A DNA stretch of 64,000 nt from Hemibagrus wyckioides (GCF_019097595.1 NC_080710.1:18031780-18095779); one strand, 5' to 3'. Shown: positions 1 through 14,800, counted from the stretch's first letter. Notes: a model not told the origin generated them from the sequence alone. Numbers and translations: made by a program.

Positions 1-194
1 GTAGTGAAGTTATCCCAATCCAACATTCAAAGAAGCCTTTAAGAGAAGAAATGACATTTAACAGTTATACATTAAACCTAAAACTAAATATTCTTATTAT
101 ACTCTTAGTCAAGTTCCCTCAAGATACTTTGCACAGTTTGACTTTCTTATATACAACAAAGAGAAATGATTTATAATCACACTTTCTGGTGTCA

Positions 195-330
195 CTGAGA
201 TGAAGGTGGTCAAGGTTTCTTCTTGTCACCTCAGGGAGGTTTACCTCGCCACAATCGCCTCTGGCTTGAAATTAAAATCTAGATCTCTGCAAAGCTGCTT
301 TGACAATGTCCACTTGTAAAAGTGCTGTAT
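195..330 (+). repeat. Dispersed teleost repeat, copy 1 (3' part)
   Basis: This segment carries a 'GCAAAGCTGCTTTGACAATG' core followed by a 'TTGTAAAAGTGCT' end. The same arrangement occurs at 33301-33515 in the same orientation, with 'GTAAAGCTGCTTTGTGACC' and then 'TTGTTAAAAGTACT'. The two copies are diverged but clearly related. I recognise the motif order as a very common dispersed repeat of teleost genomes that usually ends in an AT-rich microsatellite, here (TA)n. The class (SINE-like or the tail of another element) cannot be settled from the sequence. The 5' boundary is approximate. Confidence 0.6.
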
Positions 331-348
331 ATATATATATATATATAT
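328..348. repeat. (TA)n microsatellite
   Basis: About ten TA dinucleotides end the preceding dispersed repeat and directly abut the left arm of a foldback structure. Confidence 0.9.
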
Positions 349-457
349 TTAATAAATGAATAAATGTTTTTAAGGGATTCATTTATGGGATATATATGTA
401 TGTGCATTGTAATATTGTGGTATGAATCCCTTAAAAAACATTTATTAATTTATTAAA
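348..457. repeat. Short foldback / MITE-like inverted repeat
   Basis: The left arm (348-382) and right arm (422-457) are reverse complements over about 35 bases, with one extra A and one mismatch. They enclose a 39-base loop. The inner ends of the arms read GGGATTCAT and ATGAATCCC. The element could be a miniature inverted-repeat transposable element, since it sits at a TA-rich site as Tc1/mariner-type insertions do, or a foldback made by local inverted duplication. It has no coding capacity. No target duplication longer than TA can be identified because the flank is itself TA-rich. Confidence 0.65.
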
Positions 458-1650
458 TGGAATAAAAAATGAGAATAAAATATTTTGATTGTAGTTTGTA
501 AGACATGCTGAGACACATTGCTTATGGCCTGCCAGCTACAAGCAGATTCCACAGATTTTTTTCAGTGTAGATTTTCACACACAAGAGAGCAGAGTGTGCC
601 AATCACACCTGGTATTGTGTACAAACCAAATTAGCTGAGAATCACCCCATATCCTGGCCCAGGTGTCTTGCCTCCAGGAGTGAGGTCTCAATCAACCCCC
701 TTACATAGGATTCAGTGCCTTTAGACTGAAAGGACTGCTCCAGTGCTAGTAGAAAATTAGTTAACATATTGCTAGAGCATGGTATATATAAAGAAATAAC
801 TTCTCATGAGGGAGTTGTCAGTGACTCTGCATGTAGCACTTGAGCAACACACATCTGGGTATATTGCTAAGTCTGGTAAGACCACCACTGATGTCACACA
901 CATCAACTTGCAGAATAGGGACAAACCCAATCTGTTAAGGTTTTATAGTTTCCAACGGTACTGCAAAAGTCTTCCTGATTAGGTTATATGCAGTTTAAGA
1001 TCTATGTTGTTGCTTGAATTTTTTTTTTGGAAAATTATTGCACTACTTGATAGTGATTTGGTTGAGACTAGATTATTAACAGGGACAAATACCCCCTCTC
1101 TTTTTTTGGAATAGAAGAACCCTGCTATTCCTGGTGACACAAGGAGTATTTTGTAGCTTTGTTTCAGGATTTCAGATATCTTCTGTGGTTATGTTCTCAG
1201 GGAGGTATAAGGGGTCTATGCATCATCTATGGCATAGTCATAAGGTGAGTGATGGGTAGAAGGCTTTTAGTTGACTGCTCAGGCTCAGGGCTTCTTAACT
1301 GTGGTAGATGCTGTATGTTGGGGGACCAGGTCAGGAATTTATTCTTTGCCCAGGGCATTTGTGGGTTATGAGTCTAAGGCAGTGGTAGTCCAAATACAGT
1401 AGGGTAGTTCTTGAATTCTCTTAAAGGGAGAGAGGTCAACTCACTGTGCATGACACTGACATAGATGCAAATATCTGCCATCCACAATTTAAACATGGAT
1501 CACTGATTCCTGCAGCTGCCTTGGTAGTCCAGTTTGAGCGATGAATGGTGAAACACAGAAACACAGACATCTGAATGTCTCACAACAGGAATAAAAAATA
1601 TTTTTTTATTCAAATTCAAATTGTATTTGAATAAATGGAATTTAAAAGAT
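458..1650. other. AT-rich unique sequence, no gene seen
   Basis: No open frame of note, no recognisable protein and no clear repeat. Poly-T runs occur near 1019-1028 and 1101-1108, and an AT-rich patch at 1590-1650 leads into the pentanucleotide array. Confidence 0.5.
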
Positions 1651-1740
1651 TAAATTAAATTAAATTAAATTAAATTAAATTAAATTAAATTAAATTAAAT
1701 TAAATTAAATTAAATTAAATTAAATTAAATTAAATTAAAT
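1651..1740. repeat. (TAAAT)18 pentanucleotide array at a LINE 3' end
   Basis: Eighteen uninterrupted copies of TAAAT. On the minus strand the array is (ATTTA)n and lies just beyond the 3' end of the LINE relic at 1741-2640. That is where CR1/L2-type non-LTR elements often carry a short tandem-repeat tail, so the array probably grew from the retroposon tail. Confidence 0.95.
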
Positions 1741-2640
1741 GGAAGTTGCTGTACAATAAAATGGAAAGTTGTACTGTTTAGAAAAAATATAGGAACATAT
1801 AGCTTATAAATACAATGACTGATATATAAAGTGCATAGTGTTTGCAATGTGTGCGGTTAGCTTTGCAAAAAGTCTGGTTGAGGAAGTCGGTGCTCCTGCT
1901 TGTTCTCTCTATGTATGTCTTCAAGGACCAGAAGCACTTCCCAGACCACAACACAGAGAAGAGTCTGTTGTTTGGATGGTTGAGGTCCTTCACTATCTTT
2001 CTAGCCCTGGTTCAGCACTGCTTGCTATAGATCAACTGCAGGTCAGGGAGCTCATTACAAATGGTACATTCAGCTGATAGCAGCACCCTCAGAAGAGCTC
2101 ACCTATCCTGCTTTGGAGCTGTTCCCAAACCTGGGATGTCATGCTTCTTATCAGGATGTTCTCAATGGTGCAAGTGTAGGATGTCCTTAGCACCTTAGAG
2201 ACAAGTTTATAGTCCTTTAAGCTTCTAAGGTGGTAAAGATGCTGCAGGCCTTCTTCACCAGGGTGTTGATGTGACAGGACCATGAAAGGTCCTGTGTGAT
2301 GTGAACACCTAGATACTAGAAACTGTCCAACTCCACTAAGGTTCGAAGTTGTTGGAAGCTCCTCTCCTGCTTTGTGCTGGAGTCCACTATCAACTTCTCT
2401 ACCTTGCTGACATTCAGGATGAGATTGCTCTTCTGGGGGCTTCAAATGGAGAGTGAGACATATTTGCCCACCTGTACTGCTTGTGGTGTGTTTGTCAGGA
2501 AGTTGGAGATCCACTGACAGAGAGAGGAGCTAAGTCCCAAGACCTTTAAGCTGGAGGTGAGAATGGAAGGAATAATGATGGTTGACAAACAGCATTTTGA
2601 CATAATTCCCATTTCGGCTGTCTGGGTCACTGAGGAATGT
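1741..2640 (-). mobile_element. Decayed non-LTR retrotransposon (LINE) 3' end
   Basis: Minus-strand translation across several frames gives the C-terminal part of a CR1/L2/Rex-type reverse transcriptase. In order these are ISNFLTNTPQAVQVGKYVS near 2525-2460, a YLGVHITQDLSW-like block followed by INTLVKKA near 2320-2240, a FYTCTIENIL-like block near 2170, and finally HPNNRLFSVLWSGK then SLKTYIERTSR near 1980-1900. Such elements encode a polyprotein with endonuclease and reverse transcriptase that copies its RNA at a nick in the target DNA. This copy is 5'-truncated. The expected ADD-containing catalytic core of the polymerase is missing between about 2455 and 2420, where an internal deletion joins flanking blocks, and there are frameshifts and stops. 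It is a pseudogene. The clade assignment is uncertain. Confidence 0.8.
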
Positions 2641-2674
2641 ATGACTGTATTTTGCATTCCTGTTGTAGAACTAA

Positions 2675-2865
2675 ATTTATATTTGGCAGACACTCTTATC
2701 CAGGGCAACTAATATTATATCTTTTTTATTTTTATACAACTGAGCAGTTTAGGGTTAAGGGCCTTGCTCAAGGACCCAGCAGTGGCAGTTTAGCAGTGCT
2801 GGGATTGAACTCACAATCTTCTAATCCAAAGTTTATTGTCTTATCCACTGAGTTGCCCTTGCCCC
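2675..2865 (+). repeat. Dispersed teleost repeat (SINE-like 'GGCAGACRC...' family)
   Basis: The segment begins with TTGGCAGACACTCTTATCC, contains GGGTTAAGGGCCTTGCTC and a GGGATTGAACTCACAATCTT block, and ends in CTGAGTTGCCCTTGCCCC. I recognise this motif order as one of the most frequent dispersed repeats in teleost genomes. The GATTNGAACTC-like block resembles a tRNA-type B box read on one strand, which would fit a SINE-related origin, but that is inference. The repeat at 53927-54123 has a related 3' half. Confidence 0.7.
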
Positions 2866-5800
2866 ATTAAATAGGTAAAAGCCTGAATAATGCAAGGGTT
2901 GAACCAGAAAAAACAGGCAAACGTAAAAACCCATTAACATAATAGACAATGTTACTGCAACCAGACTTTACAAAGTCTAAAGTTGTGTGAAAACTGTAAA
3001 GCAGTGTGTGTGATCAGATATCCAGAGTAGCCTTGGGTTGCTTAAATGTGGGCGCTGACATGGAGTTTAACCAGGGATCATGAACTGTGAGCAGGTACGG
3101 AGAATATGTTTTATTATTAGTGCTTAGGTTCACCTGCACCCACTCAGCCAGGAGCTTGACGTATGATTTCACTAAAAAGAGGAGTGGATAAGTGGATTAA
3201 TAATAAGTATCTATCTTCACATATTTTTTTAAAAAGACTTGCTAAAATGATTATTTCTATTTTCATTTATCATTACATTGAACAAACAGCCTCGCTGTTA
3301 CTGAAATTGTGAAAAACCGTGTTGCTGTCAATAAGACAGGGTTATCCTTCCTTGTTCACCTCCCATGCCCGAACTTTCAGACACACCAGGAAATGAACAA
3401 ATCAAAAATTCATTCATAAGCACACAGTATGAAGTAGGAAAGAGTTTTCCTATGCCAGAAAGAAAAAGAAGCATAATTTGCAGTTACTTCATACCAATAA
3501 ACAATAATGAATCAAAATGTGAAAATGTCAAAAGTCTAATCGATATTGTGGCATTACCACAAACTTAATAAAACATATTAAAATAAGTCACACTACAGAA
3601 TGTGATAAACTTGTGTGAGGCAGATGGGCTTTCTGAGAGTAGTCATTTTTATATGGCTTTTAGATATATTGTCACATATATTGCAGGACAAATTTAATGT
3701 AGGAAGTATTTTTTCTTTCACATTTTCTGTTTTTCATTTTAATTATTGAGGTAAATGTAATAAATGTGCATGAAATGATAGCTTATGCAGTGCAGAGGTC
3801 AAAAAGTGCAGGCAGGTAAATGCAGGTACAGAATTAGTTTTATTTTAAGGTCTAACAGGAAGTAATCAATGTAATCATTAAGCCATTAGCAAATACACCT
3901 AGCAAATTAGGTGAGACTAAAGCTAACTAAAGAAACTGGGTTGAAATTAAGAGAATAAGACTAGCAGCTAGAAATATGCTAACTAATTTGTTAACAGTGA
4001 CTCTAGGTTATATAAGTGAGGGAGATTACAAACACCACGCAAAAAAAAAGCCTGGAGTCACTTTTCCTTCATTTCAACACAGACATCTGCCGATTAGGAA
4101 GGGAGATTGGGATCATTTGACCTCTTGCCAGCTGACATGGAGTTGGTTAGAGGCTCTTGGGAAATTAGGTTTATTATACCAGGCACTGATTTTGACATGA
4201 CATGACAAACAAATGGCCAGGAACTAAGGCTTTGAGCAGCGAAGTTTAGAAACTGGGTGACAAGTGGCATTTGATTGGTAAATGCAGTTCATAAGCTAGT
4301 TCATTAGTGTCAAGTTATTTTAAAGGAACTGGTGTAGCAGAAATTTCAGCCACCTCTAGACAGATACAATTCTTAGGCAGAGGGCTACATTCTGTCCTCT
4401 GGTTTGTACTTGGATGTTTCAGGAAGGTTTCTGTCTGCAAATTATTTTGGGTTGTTGGATTGACTGAACGATTGGCAGGCCTCCTTCCAAGTATCTTGTT
4501 TATGACACAATTTTCGTACTGCACCTGCAGGGTGGGGTATTACAGTGAAAAAGTTTTGGTTAAAAACATAGAAAGGCCATGATTTAGAAAGCACCAAAAG
4601 GAAAATATAACCATTGCTCATGTTAGAATGTGCTCAGAAACCTTCAGGATATTTCCAAATGATTACATTTAATTTCTCCGTAAGCAGGTACCTAAGAATC
4701 TGAGGTGGAATCTGAGAATCTGATGGACAATCCACTAAATCACTGTTTGCTACATCTGTGATGTGAATTGGAGGTCCCTGTAGAACACTAACAGGATCGC
4801 CCATGTTGCTACTAAACTTGCTAGAAATGGCAGTGACGTTTTCAAAACAGTTGATGTGGACAGGAATTTGTAACATTAGCTAGCTATTGAGTCATTTGTT
4901 TTAGTTTTCTTGTATGAAGTACATTTGGACCTCACGTGAAGTATAAACAAGAAAATGTTAGCAAATGAGCCCTAAAAGTTTAAGTGCTTTTAATAGAACT
5001 CAGTCATTACCAGGTAAGCTCAGCTAATCAGGTTTAGACTGGTTCTGTAAAGTATTAAAGAAGCTCTGTAAATGTTCTGTGATATGTTTTCCACTTCATT
5101 TTGTTGTTTAATTGTCCATGAACAAGTTGACTTTCCTAGCCAGCCATAGCCTGCTTTGTCCTTCCCTGTATTCTGCTGTGAGAGCTTAATTTACTCCATA
5201 TATTAGTCCATATTCCCTAAAGTATGTGTGCAAACATACACATACTCTATACTTATATATGGGTACTTATATATTTGCCTTTTTGAGCCAAGTACCATCA
5301 TGTGTCATTCATAATAAACAGATTTACTTTACCCGTAAATGTACACTGCACACAGGCTACACACACGACCACTTAGGAGCACAAAATGAGCAGTTCAATG
5401 GCTTATTGGAAAATAATGTTATTCACTTAAGCTGTTTTCTTTATATTATCTCTATATTATCAGATTTTCCATACTGTGGAAAAGTCTGCTGAGTCAATTG
5501 TATTTGTGAAAAGTCTATTGAGGTTTTTAATTTAATACATGTAGATTTTTTGTAGATCAAGTGTGGGTTGTTTTTACATATTAACTGTTGGACTAATACC
5601 TTTACCATTTATTATTGCTTTAATTATTTTCCCTGGAACCTTTGACTATTTGCTAAACTTTAATGTTTATTCATGTTTATCTTCTTTTCTTTACTTTTAT
5701 GTTAAATGTGTCCACACAGCACATACAATTTTATTACAGTTATTATTTTACAATTATAATGCAGTTATTAATCTGACATGTTAATTTAGTAAGCTTTTAA

Positions 5801-7982
5801 ATGCATTATATTTCATATTTCTCTTATGACAGATTTATTCCTATACTTTCTCTGAATATGTTGTTATTCCTTGTGTTTCAGTATGGTGGGTCTATGTGAC
5901 AACATTCCAAGGTCAGAGGTGATAATACTCCCTGGCTCAGCCTGCTTCTCTTACCTCCGTATTCTCTTCTCTCTCCTAATTTTCTCCTCTCCACATAAAC
6001 AAGACCTTTCCAATGTTTGGACTAGGCTGGTGCAGAATTTCTGAAGTTATACTTCTGCTGGTGAAAAACTTCTGTTGTTGAACAGAAAAAGAAAGTACCA
6101 GAAAATAAACATTGGGAATCTGAAAATCAGTTCAACCTCCTGACTCATCTTAGTTTTTAACAACTTGGTCACTAGGTCATTATTTATGAACTAAGAGAAA
6201 TGCTGCTGAGTTTGCTGAACAATAGATATGTCCTAACTTGTGTCATCCTCTGGATAACTCTGCATAGCATTGAACCTAACAAAACAGTGTAATTGTTTTA
6301 GTGGTGTTTTAAGGTTTTGCAGTCTACTGTTTTTAACTGATGTATTTGAATTTTATTGCGGTGTGATAGTGTAGTTTAAGTATTTATTACAAATATCATA
6401 AAGCATTGAAATTAAAATAATAATGTATTAACCCCATAATCTCAAACCCAGATCCACTCATATCCAAGCATTAGTTATAGCTACTAATTCTTGGATGCCC
6501 CTCATCATCTTTATAGGATACTTTTCACTGAAAAAACTTCTTGAATGTATGTATTTAAATTGGTTCCACATGATTAACACTCACTTATTCAACATTAACA
6601 CCATTCATTTATGTACATCCAACATGATTTGAGCATGCATTTTCAAAGCCCTAAATAAAATAAAAGACAGCGCTCACACAGCTGAGAATCAATCCCACAA
6701 TGCTGGTGTTTTGCAACAAATACATTTAATCCCCTAAATTTAATACTATAGTTATCTCCAATCATTGCCAATCTCCTCATGAGATTTCACAGTGGAATTG
6801 GTTTACATTAATACTATGTTAATTGATTATGCTTACTCTGCATCATTCAATCTAGTAACTGAGAAATATGTTTAAGTTACATGCAAACTATGCATAATAT
6901 TTTTCTTTAATCTGACTGATATATTTATTTTTTAGTGTATTAATACTAGCATATAAACACTGTCTATTTACCAATACACTTGCCACTGTTGTCTATGTAC
7001 CACAAACCAGCACTCTCTGCAGATTCAAGGTCTATGAGATGACTATAAATAGTATATAGCCAAGGGAAAGACAGACCATTCTGCCAAAATCTTGGATCTT
7101 GACTCCCTGGATCTTGACCTATCTACCCAAAGCACTGTGGGAAAGATTGTTACTATGGTATTGCATCCAGCTAAGTCATACAGGGACATTGCTGGTGGCC
7201 TACCCTAGTTCACAGTGTTACCCATGCAGCTTCTATGACACCACTAAATGACCTTAGCACCTCGCACTCTTGCAGCTCCTTGCAAGCGAGGAAAGTCTCT
7301 ATTTAATGTGTTTACTACTGTTATAGTGGTTGTAGACAGATTTTTTACGGCCTGTCACATGATGCCTTTTAATGTGAACCCTATCACTACATCAGAAACA
7401 CCGGACAAAAAATCACAGTGCTGCTAGAAAACTGAGTCTTTCATCCACAAAATTATAACAACAAATAGCAATTTAGAAAATAACACTTTTTACAGCTTCT
7501 GAACAAGATTCTCTGTGGAACTTTCCTTTATTTAATGTGACTGAGTAAGAAAGCTAGCTATTTTTCAAAATAAAAAAAAAATCTTTCTCATATTAAGAAA
7601 CTGTCATTTATAGTTGACAACAATAGCTATTATATTTATTTTAGTTTTTATTTTGGAGGGTTGTTGCATTCCAGAAAGTTCATAAAGGTTCACTGGATAT
7701 GCTATCAGAATCTACTACAAAGCTGAGAAGCAGTGCTGCTGTGAGAAAAAACATGACTCTTTAATGGACATTTTTCTAAAAATGGCAGCAGGATTTTCAG
7801 ATTTTCTTGGATTACAACATGCATGAGCCCAGCAAAGATTTGCTACCATGTGCACAGACTACATTATTACCACAATACATTGGCCCAATGATTTAATAAC
7901 TTTTTGTCAAGACGTTTAAGACACATAGTCGACTCTTTCCTAGGAATTCAAATAGTCATTCATTCCAAAATCTGTTAACACA
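2866..7982. other. About 5.1 kb AT-rich unique DNA, no gene seen
   Basis: Only short frames occur, the longest about 90 codons at 4307-4582 on the plus strand, and none resembles a known protein. There are no long tandem repeats. The stretch 7020-7300 is somewhat less AT-rich but shows no recognised motif. I see no exon, RNA gene or identifiable mobile element here. Confidence 0.5.
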
Positions 7983-8232
7983 GGGTGGCACAGTGACTAG
8001 TGTTGCTTCCTTACAGCTTCAGTAATCGTCCCTGAGCTTGGATAATTGTCTTTATAGAGTTTTGCATGTTCTGCCTATGTCCACATGGATTTCGTCTAAG
8101 ATCTCTGGTTTTCTCCCACTTCACAAAAACATGCCAGTAAGTGACCTGGCTAAGTTACATTGCCCCTAGGAGTGAATGTGTTTTTGCAGTGTGCTCTGCA
8201 ATAGACTGATATTCCACGAGGGTGTACACTTA
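7983..8232 (+). repeat. SINE-like composite repeat, copy 1
   Basis: In order the segment shows GGTGGCACAGTG, a TTGCATGTTCTGCC block, a GGTTTTCTCCCACTTCAC block, AAACATGCCAGTA, TTGCCCCTAGGAGTGAATGTG, and a CTCTGCAATAGACTGATATTCC block. This is the order of an abundant fish retroposon-type repeat; I recall closely similar 'Mermaid'-class SINE sequences from catfish. Other copies lie at 17165-17561, 46179-46460 and 51925-52195, all in the same orientation. The copy is diverged and lacks the usual GAATGAATG tail. Confidence 0.65.
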
Positions 8233-9716
8233 ACTAACTAGCTTGCCATGTGTTTTTACATTACATTGCATTAGTTACAACTGTTCATTAAGGCAACTAA
8301 TCAAACAAAAATAAAAGTCTGGGAAAGCACGCCGGAGCTTTCACTTATCATGGGCTGGCTAATTTAATATTTTTGTTTGTTTACCTTTTTCTTCCTTTAT
8401 TTCCTTTGAGGTGAACAACATGAAAAGGATAATATTTGCTGTAAAGATATAGGACAGCAAGAAGTACAAAATATCTAGTAAAACAGCATAAATTCTTAAA
8501 AGAAACAAAGCACAGTGTAAAATCAAGAACCAAATTCAAATTGTCATATTTCATTACATGTTCCATTGCTGTAAGAAAAAAATAGATGTTATTTTTTGAA
8601 TCAGGTCATTTGTTATAATATACTTTTTGCAGAAACTCAGTTTTAGATTCATGGAGTCCGTGCCCACATTGTTCCATTCTTTTGTTAGTGTGGATCTTTT
8701 GTGCTGCTGACCATTCATCCATAGTCACATCCATTCAGTGCATTCTTCATCATTAAGCAGGTCTACTCCTGCAAGTCCAGCTCTAATGCTTTTATTCTAC
8801 AAGATTCATTTGGCTCTCAAACAGTCTGCCTTGTTTGTTGTATTTGTACAGCATTATCAGCTAATTGGCTTCCTCTGGGTTTGTTTGTGGTCTGATGAAC
8901 GGACTGGCAGTAAAAAAAATCCTGTGTCACCTACTGCAGTGAGAATAGCATGCAAAAAGAGATTCGGGGCTTGTAGTGGACTATGGATATGGTGAGCTAG
9001 GTGTGAGCAGACACGCTTTCAAGTTTTTAAAAATTTTACAACTCAAGTCATCTGAAACATTGGTACAGAGGTTAAGCTAAATGCACTATATTAATTTAAC
9101 CAAACCATATTGCCATTGCTCCTTTACACATATGCCCTATGTTACAAGATATTTCTTGTCACAGTAGACTGACCTTAAAAATTGGCTTTAATTGTGACAA
9201 TTTGTGGCAATAATATCAAAAAAGAAATTGCTGAAAAAAATCACTACACAAAGACAGTCCTGAAAAGTTTTTCCAATTAATACTTACGTCTCAGACCCTC
9301 AGACTTCAATGTAAAAAAAAAAAAAAAGACTAACAGAAGATGGCAGGGGCAGAGCTGCCAGGGTGCAGCTGGTGCATTTGCATCAGAGTCTGCAACCCTG
9401 TGTGGCTAATTATTTACTCCAGACTCTGGAAACACATGGATAACAGCATAATCTGACAGCTAGATTGTGCCAGTTATCCACTCAAGTTGTTCTATGAAAG
9501 AACTTCAAAAACTTAAGGGAAAAGTCTCAGCTGAATGTAAAGTTGTAATGCATTAGGTTTGGTTGCAAAGAAAATTGTAATCATCACGTAGATTTCTTTA
9601 GATTTCTTTGTCCATGTCTAAAAGCAAATAGCAAGAATCTCTGTTGAGAAATAATGCAACAGGCAAAGCTCCCATTATTAGATACATTTTATGTTATTTA
9701 TTTATTTATTTGTCTC
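8233..9716. other. Unique sequence; possible conserved element near 9330-9490
   Basis: No coding exon is recognisable. The subsegment 9330-9490 is more complex and GC-richer than its surroundings and contains an ATTTGCAT octamer at 9376-9383, so it may be a non-coding regulatory element. That octamer is expected several times by chance in a window this AT-rich, so it adds little support. Confidence 0.35.
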
Positions 9717-9817
<101 letters not shown>

Positions 9818-10476
9818 TCATTAATTTATTTGGTCAGTACCCCATTTCCTTTATTGACACTGAACTCTTATCTGAATGGTAAACTTTCAGGAGTTTTGTT
9901 TGTTTAGTTAGCTTCCAGGTGAATTGTATGATATATTGATCTGTTTTGTTGTGTGTTATTTGCTTAACAAGAACATGTACTGTTTGGTCAATGAGAGTGT
10001 TACAGCAATTAGGTAGAGTACTTTGCTAGTAAAAATATTGTGAATCTAGATTAAATAGAATTTTCTAAAATTTCCTATTAAAAGATCACCAGAAATCATT
10101 ATAAGATTGTTAAACCCTTTTATAACCCTTTTAAATTCATACTAATTTAGAATTTAGTAATTTAGAATTTGTATAGATTATTTTGCTTCCTTCAAGGAAT
10201 ACATGCATAAAACTAGCAAAATGATCTGCTAATAGAAAAAATATATTTGCTTATGGCCTACTGCAAAGATCTGCAAAAGGAAAAAGGTCTACCCCTTCCA
10301 TAACTAAGTGCTGACATTTTACACTCACCTTTGATTAAAATGCATTAAGTAATTAGCAGTATTTTGTTAATTTTCCAAAACTGAATTGGCACTGAAGATG
10401 AGACTGGTGTCATATTGATGAGACCAAAGTCAGTAAGTCAGATTTTCACCTTTCATTATTGAAGCTTCACACTGAT
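9818..10476. other. AT-rich sequence, nothing recognised
   Basis: No open frame of note, no tandem repeat and no recognised dispersed repeat. Confidence 0.5.
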
Positions 10477-10698
10477 AATTGGTAGGTACTAACCACTGCA
10501 TACCGGAAACACCCCAAGAGTTGCTCTGACCCACCATCATAGTTTATCCCAAAATCTCTCAGATCTTTACGCATGTCCATTTTTCTTGACTGTTCACCTC
10601 CTCCCAAATATATCTGACCCTTTGACAGGTACCACTGTAATGAGATAATTAATGTTATTCACTTCACCTGTCGGTGGTTTTAATGTTATGGCTTATCG
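10477..10698 (-). mobile_element. Tc1-like transposon 5' end (same family as 23084-24016)
   Basis: Read on the minus strand, this begins with a terminal-repeat-like CGATAAGCCATAACATTAAA and a GACAGGTGAAGTGAATAAC block, shared with the left end of the element at 23084. It then runs into the start of a transposase frame (ATGGACATGCGTAAAGATCT, matching MGERKDL of the other copy) and a GGTATGCAGTGGTTAGTACC block. Only the terminal region and the first part of the DNA-binding domain remain. The region corresponding to the first paired-type helix-turn-helix is shortened. The copy is inactive. Confidence 0.75.
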
Positions 10699-12849
<2,151 letters not shown>

Positions 12850-12896
12850 CCCAGGAAATTCTGAAATACTCAAAACAGCCCAACAGAACCATGCTA

Positions 12897-13078
12897 TGAT
12901 CAAGGTCACAGAGAATACACTTGTTCTTCATTCTGATGATTGATGTGAGAATTAACTGAAACTCTTGACCTGTATCTGCATGATTTTAAACATTATGCTG
13001 CTGCGACATGATTGGCTGATTAGATAGTGCCATAAAGGAGCAGGTGTATAGGTGTTCCTTATAAAGTGGACTTGAGTG
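12897..13078 (-). mobile_element. Tc1-like transposon 5' end, second family
   Basis: On the minus strand the segment starts CACTTTATAAGGAACACCTA, continues through a CTAATCAGCCAATCATG block and a CATGCAGATACAGGTCAAGAG block, and stops at GTGACCTTGATCA, just inside the expected transposase start. This is the terminal region of a widespread fish Tc1 family. The plus-strand relic at 62233-62505 belongs to the same family and extends further into the transposase. Only the non-coding end remains here. Confidence 0.75.
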
Positions 13079-13800
13079 AAAAGGTCTCTGTTTCAATATT
13101 CTCTGAAACATATCATTACTATTTTAAACAAAGTTTACCGCTTTGTCAAAACGAGGCCTAAGCATCTTTAGACACTTCATCCACTTTTTATAAATTCTCT
13201 CATGCTTTCTTTCTTCAATCTTTCATTCTCTCGGTTCAATCCGAATGTTAAGTGATAATCATAAGTGGAAGAATTGATTATTTCTCTTGAGACACAGTCT
13301 GGACCTAGATTAAATCTGGCCCAATCTCAAAGCTGATGGGCTCCCAGACATTATGCATTAAACATTCGGCACCTCAAGAGCATCTTCCACTCGGTTGGTA
13401 GAGAATAAGAAGGCAAGGACAAAATGACCATAAGTCTGTACATGGGTGAAACCTGTTAAAATTGAATAGTCCCAGCTGATTACAGATAAGGCATTTTCAG
13501 ACTATGAACGAAGCATTCTTGATGAATCACCTGTATAACGCAGGAAAACTATTTCGTCACTTGGATAAGATTCAAGAAGATAATGATCTGTGTCAACACA
13601 CAAACTAAATTAAAAAGGTGAAGACTTAAGATTTGATACTACTAATACATAATGCAATTCATTCTGATATTACATGTTTAACATCAAAGGTTATGGAAAA
13701 GAGCAGAAACTGATGAATAATAACTGAAAAGATGATTATGTGATTATGAAAAAAGCATGCTTTTAATAATTTAAATGCTTATTAATTTTGTGGGTTTTTT
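13079..13800. other. Unique sequence, nothing recognised
   Basis: No exon-like frame and no repeat until the pentanucleotide array. Confidence 0.45.
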
Positions 13801-13884
13801 AATTTAATTTAATTTAATTTAATTTAATTTAATTTAATTTAATTTAATTTAATTTAATTTAATTTAATTTAATTTAATTTAATT
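13801..13884. repeat. (AATTT)n pentanucleotide array
   Basis: About 17 perfect AATTT units. This is the reverse complement of the unit at 1651-1740, so the same pentanucleotide class occurs twice in the window in opposite orientation. No LINE coding remnant is visible beside this one. Confidence 0.96.
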
Positions 13885-13966
13885 GGACTATTGACCACAT
13901 ATTAAAAAAAATATTTGTATGTATTCATTTCTTGTTTGCTTGTTTAGCATTTAATATTTTTATTTT

Positions 13967-13967
13967 G

Positions 13968-14064
<97 letters not shown>
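13967..14064. repeat. (TCTA)n microsatellite
   Basis: About 24 perfect units, only 82 bp downstream of the AATTT array. Confidence 0.97.
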
Positions 14065-14559
14065 TTTTGGAAATCTAATCTAATGCAATCTCAATTATCT
14101 CTCTCTCTGTGTCTATGCACATTATATACATCTGCAGATGATAGATCTTCGATATATAAAAACAGCAACTTATCTTTGCAATTGAAACAGCACTGAGGCT
14201 CACACTATCCACAACCAGTTGTTTTTCAAGCAACTGCAGTAGAGACAATCAATAAAAAAAATAGCCGGCAGCTACGGCAATATCAAAGCTCAAAAAAGGA
14301 CATTGTTGCAGGAATCTAGCCAGCTAGAATCTCAATTATCCCAGCATTAACAAGAGGAATTGCTATTCATCTACAAACTGCAGGCATGTGTGTGTAAACT
14401 CTGTCTGAATGTGATAAAGTGCTTTATTTAACATTTATTGTAATTTATTTACATATGGAAATAATTATTTAATAAGTCTTGAAAGCCTTGATGTTTTTGA
14501 TCACTGTGACTTTATTGAATGCATTATATGGACAGTAATTTGTGTCAGAATGCAATTTC

Positions 14560-14800
14560 AAATTGTCAAAAAGCTCCTTTCAGACATAAATATTCAAGTC
14601 ACATGTGCTGCGGCATGTTGCTTAAGAAAGCACTGTAATGGTTGAGCATCACGATGCACTAGATTAGCAACAACAACTGTGTGTTGTTTACAACAGCAAT
14701 AATTATTGTGATGTGTAATTTCGCTTCGTGGGTTGACTGGCTTTAATGTTTGTATTTATGCAAATGTTTGAAACATATAACATTATTTCCTTGTAACTGT
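14560..14800. other. Candidate conserved non-coding element
   Basis: This segment is complex for the neighbourhood. It has a TTATTGTGATGTGTAATTTC block and an ATGCAAAT octamer at 14758-14765 and lacks any recognised repeat. Its texture resembles vertebrate developmental enhancers, but no coding potential or family match is seen. The assignment is inference only. The flanks, 14065-14559 and 14801-16662, hold nothing I recognise. Confidence 0.25.

Noticed and set aside
1651..1740. Pentanucleotide array as satellite or centromeric DNA
   Set aside because: Only 90 bp and attached to a LINE 3' end; a retroposon-tail microsatellite is sufficient.
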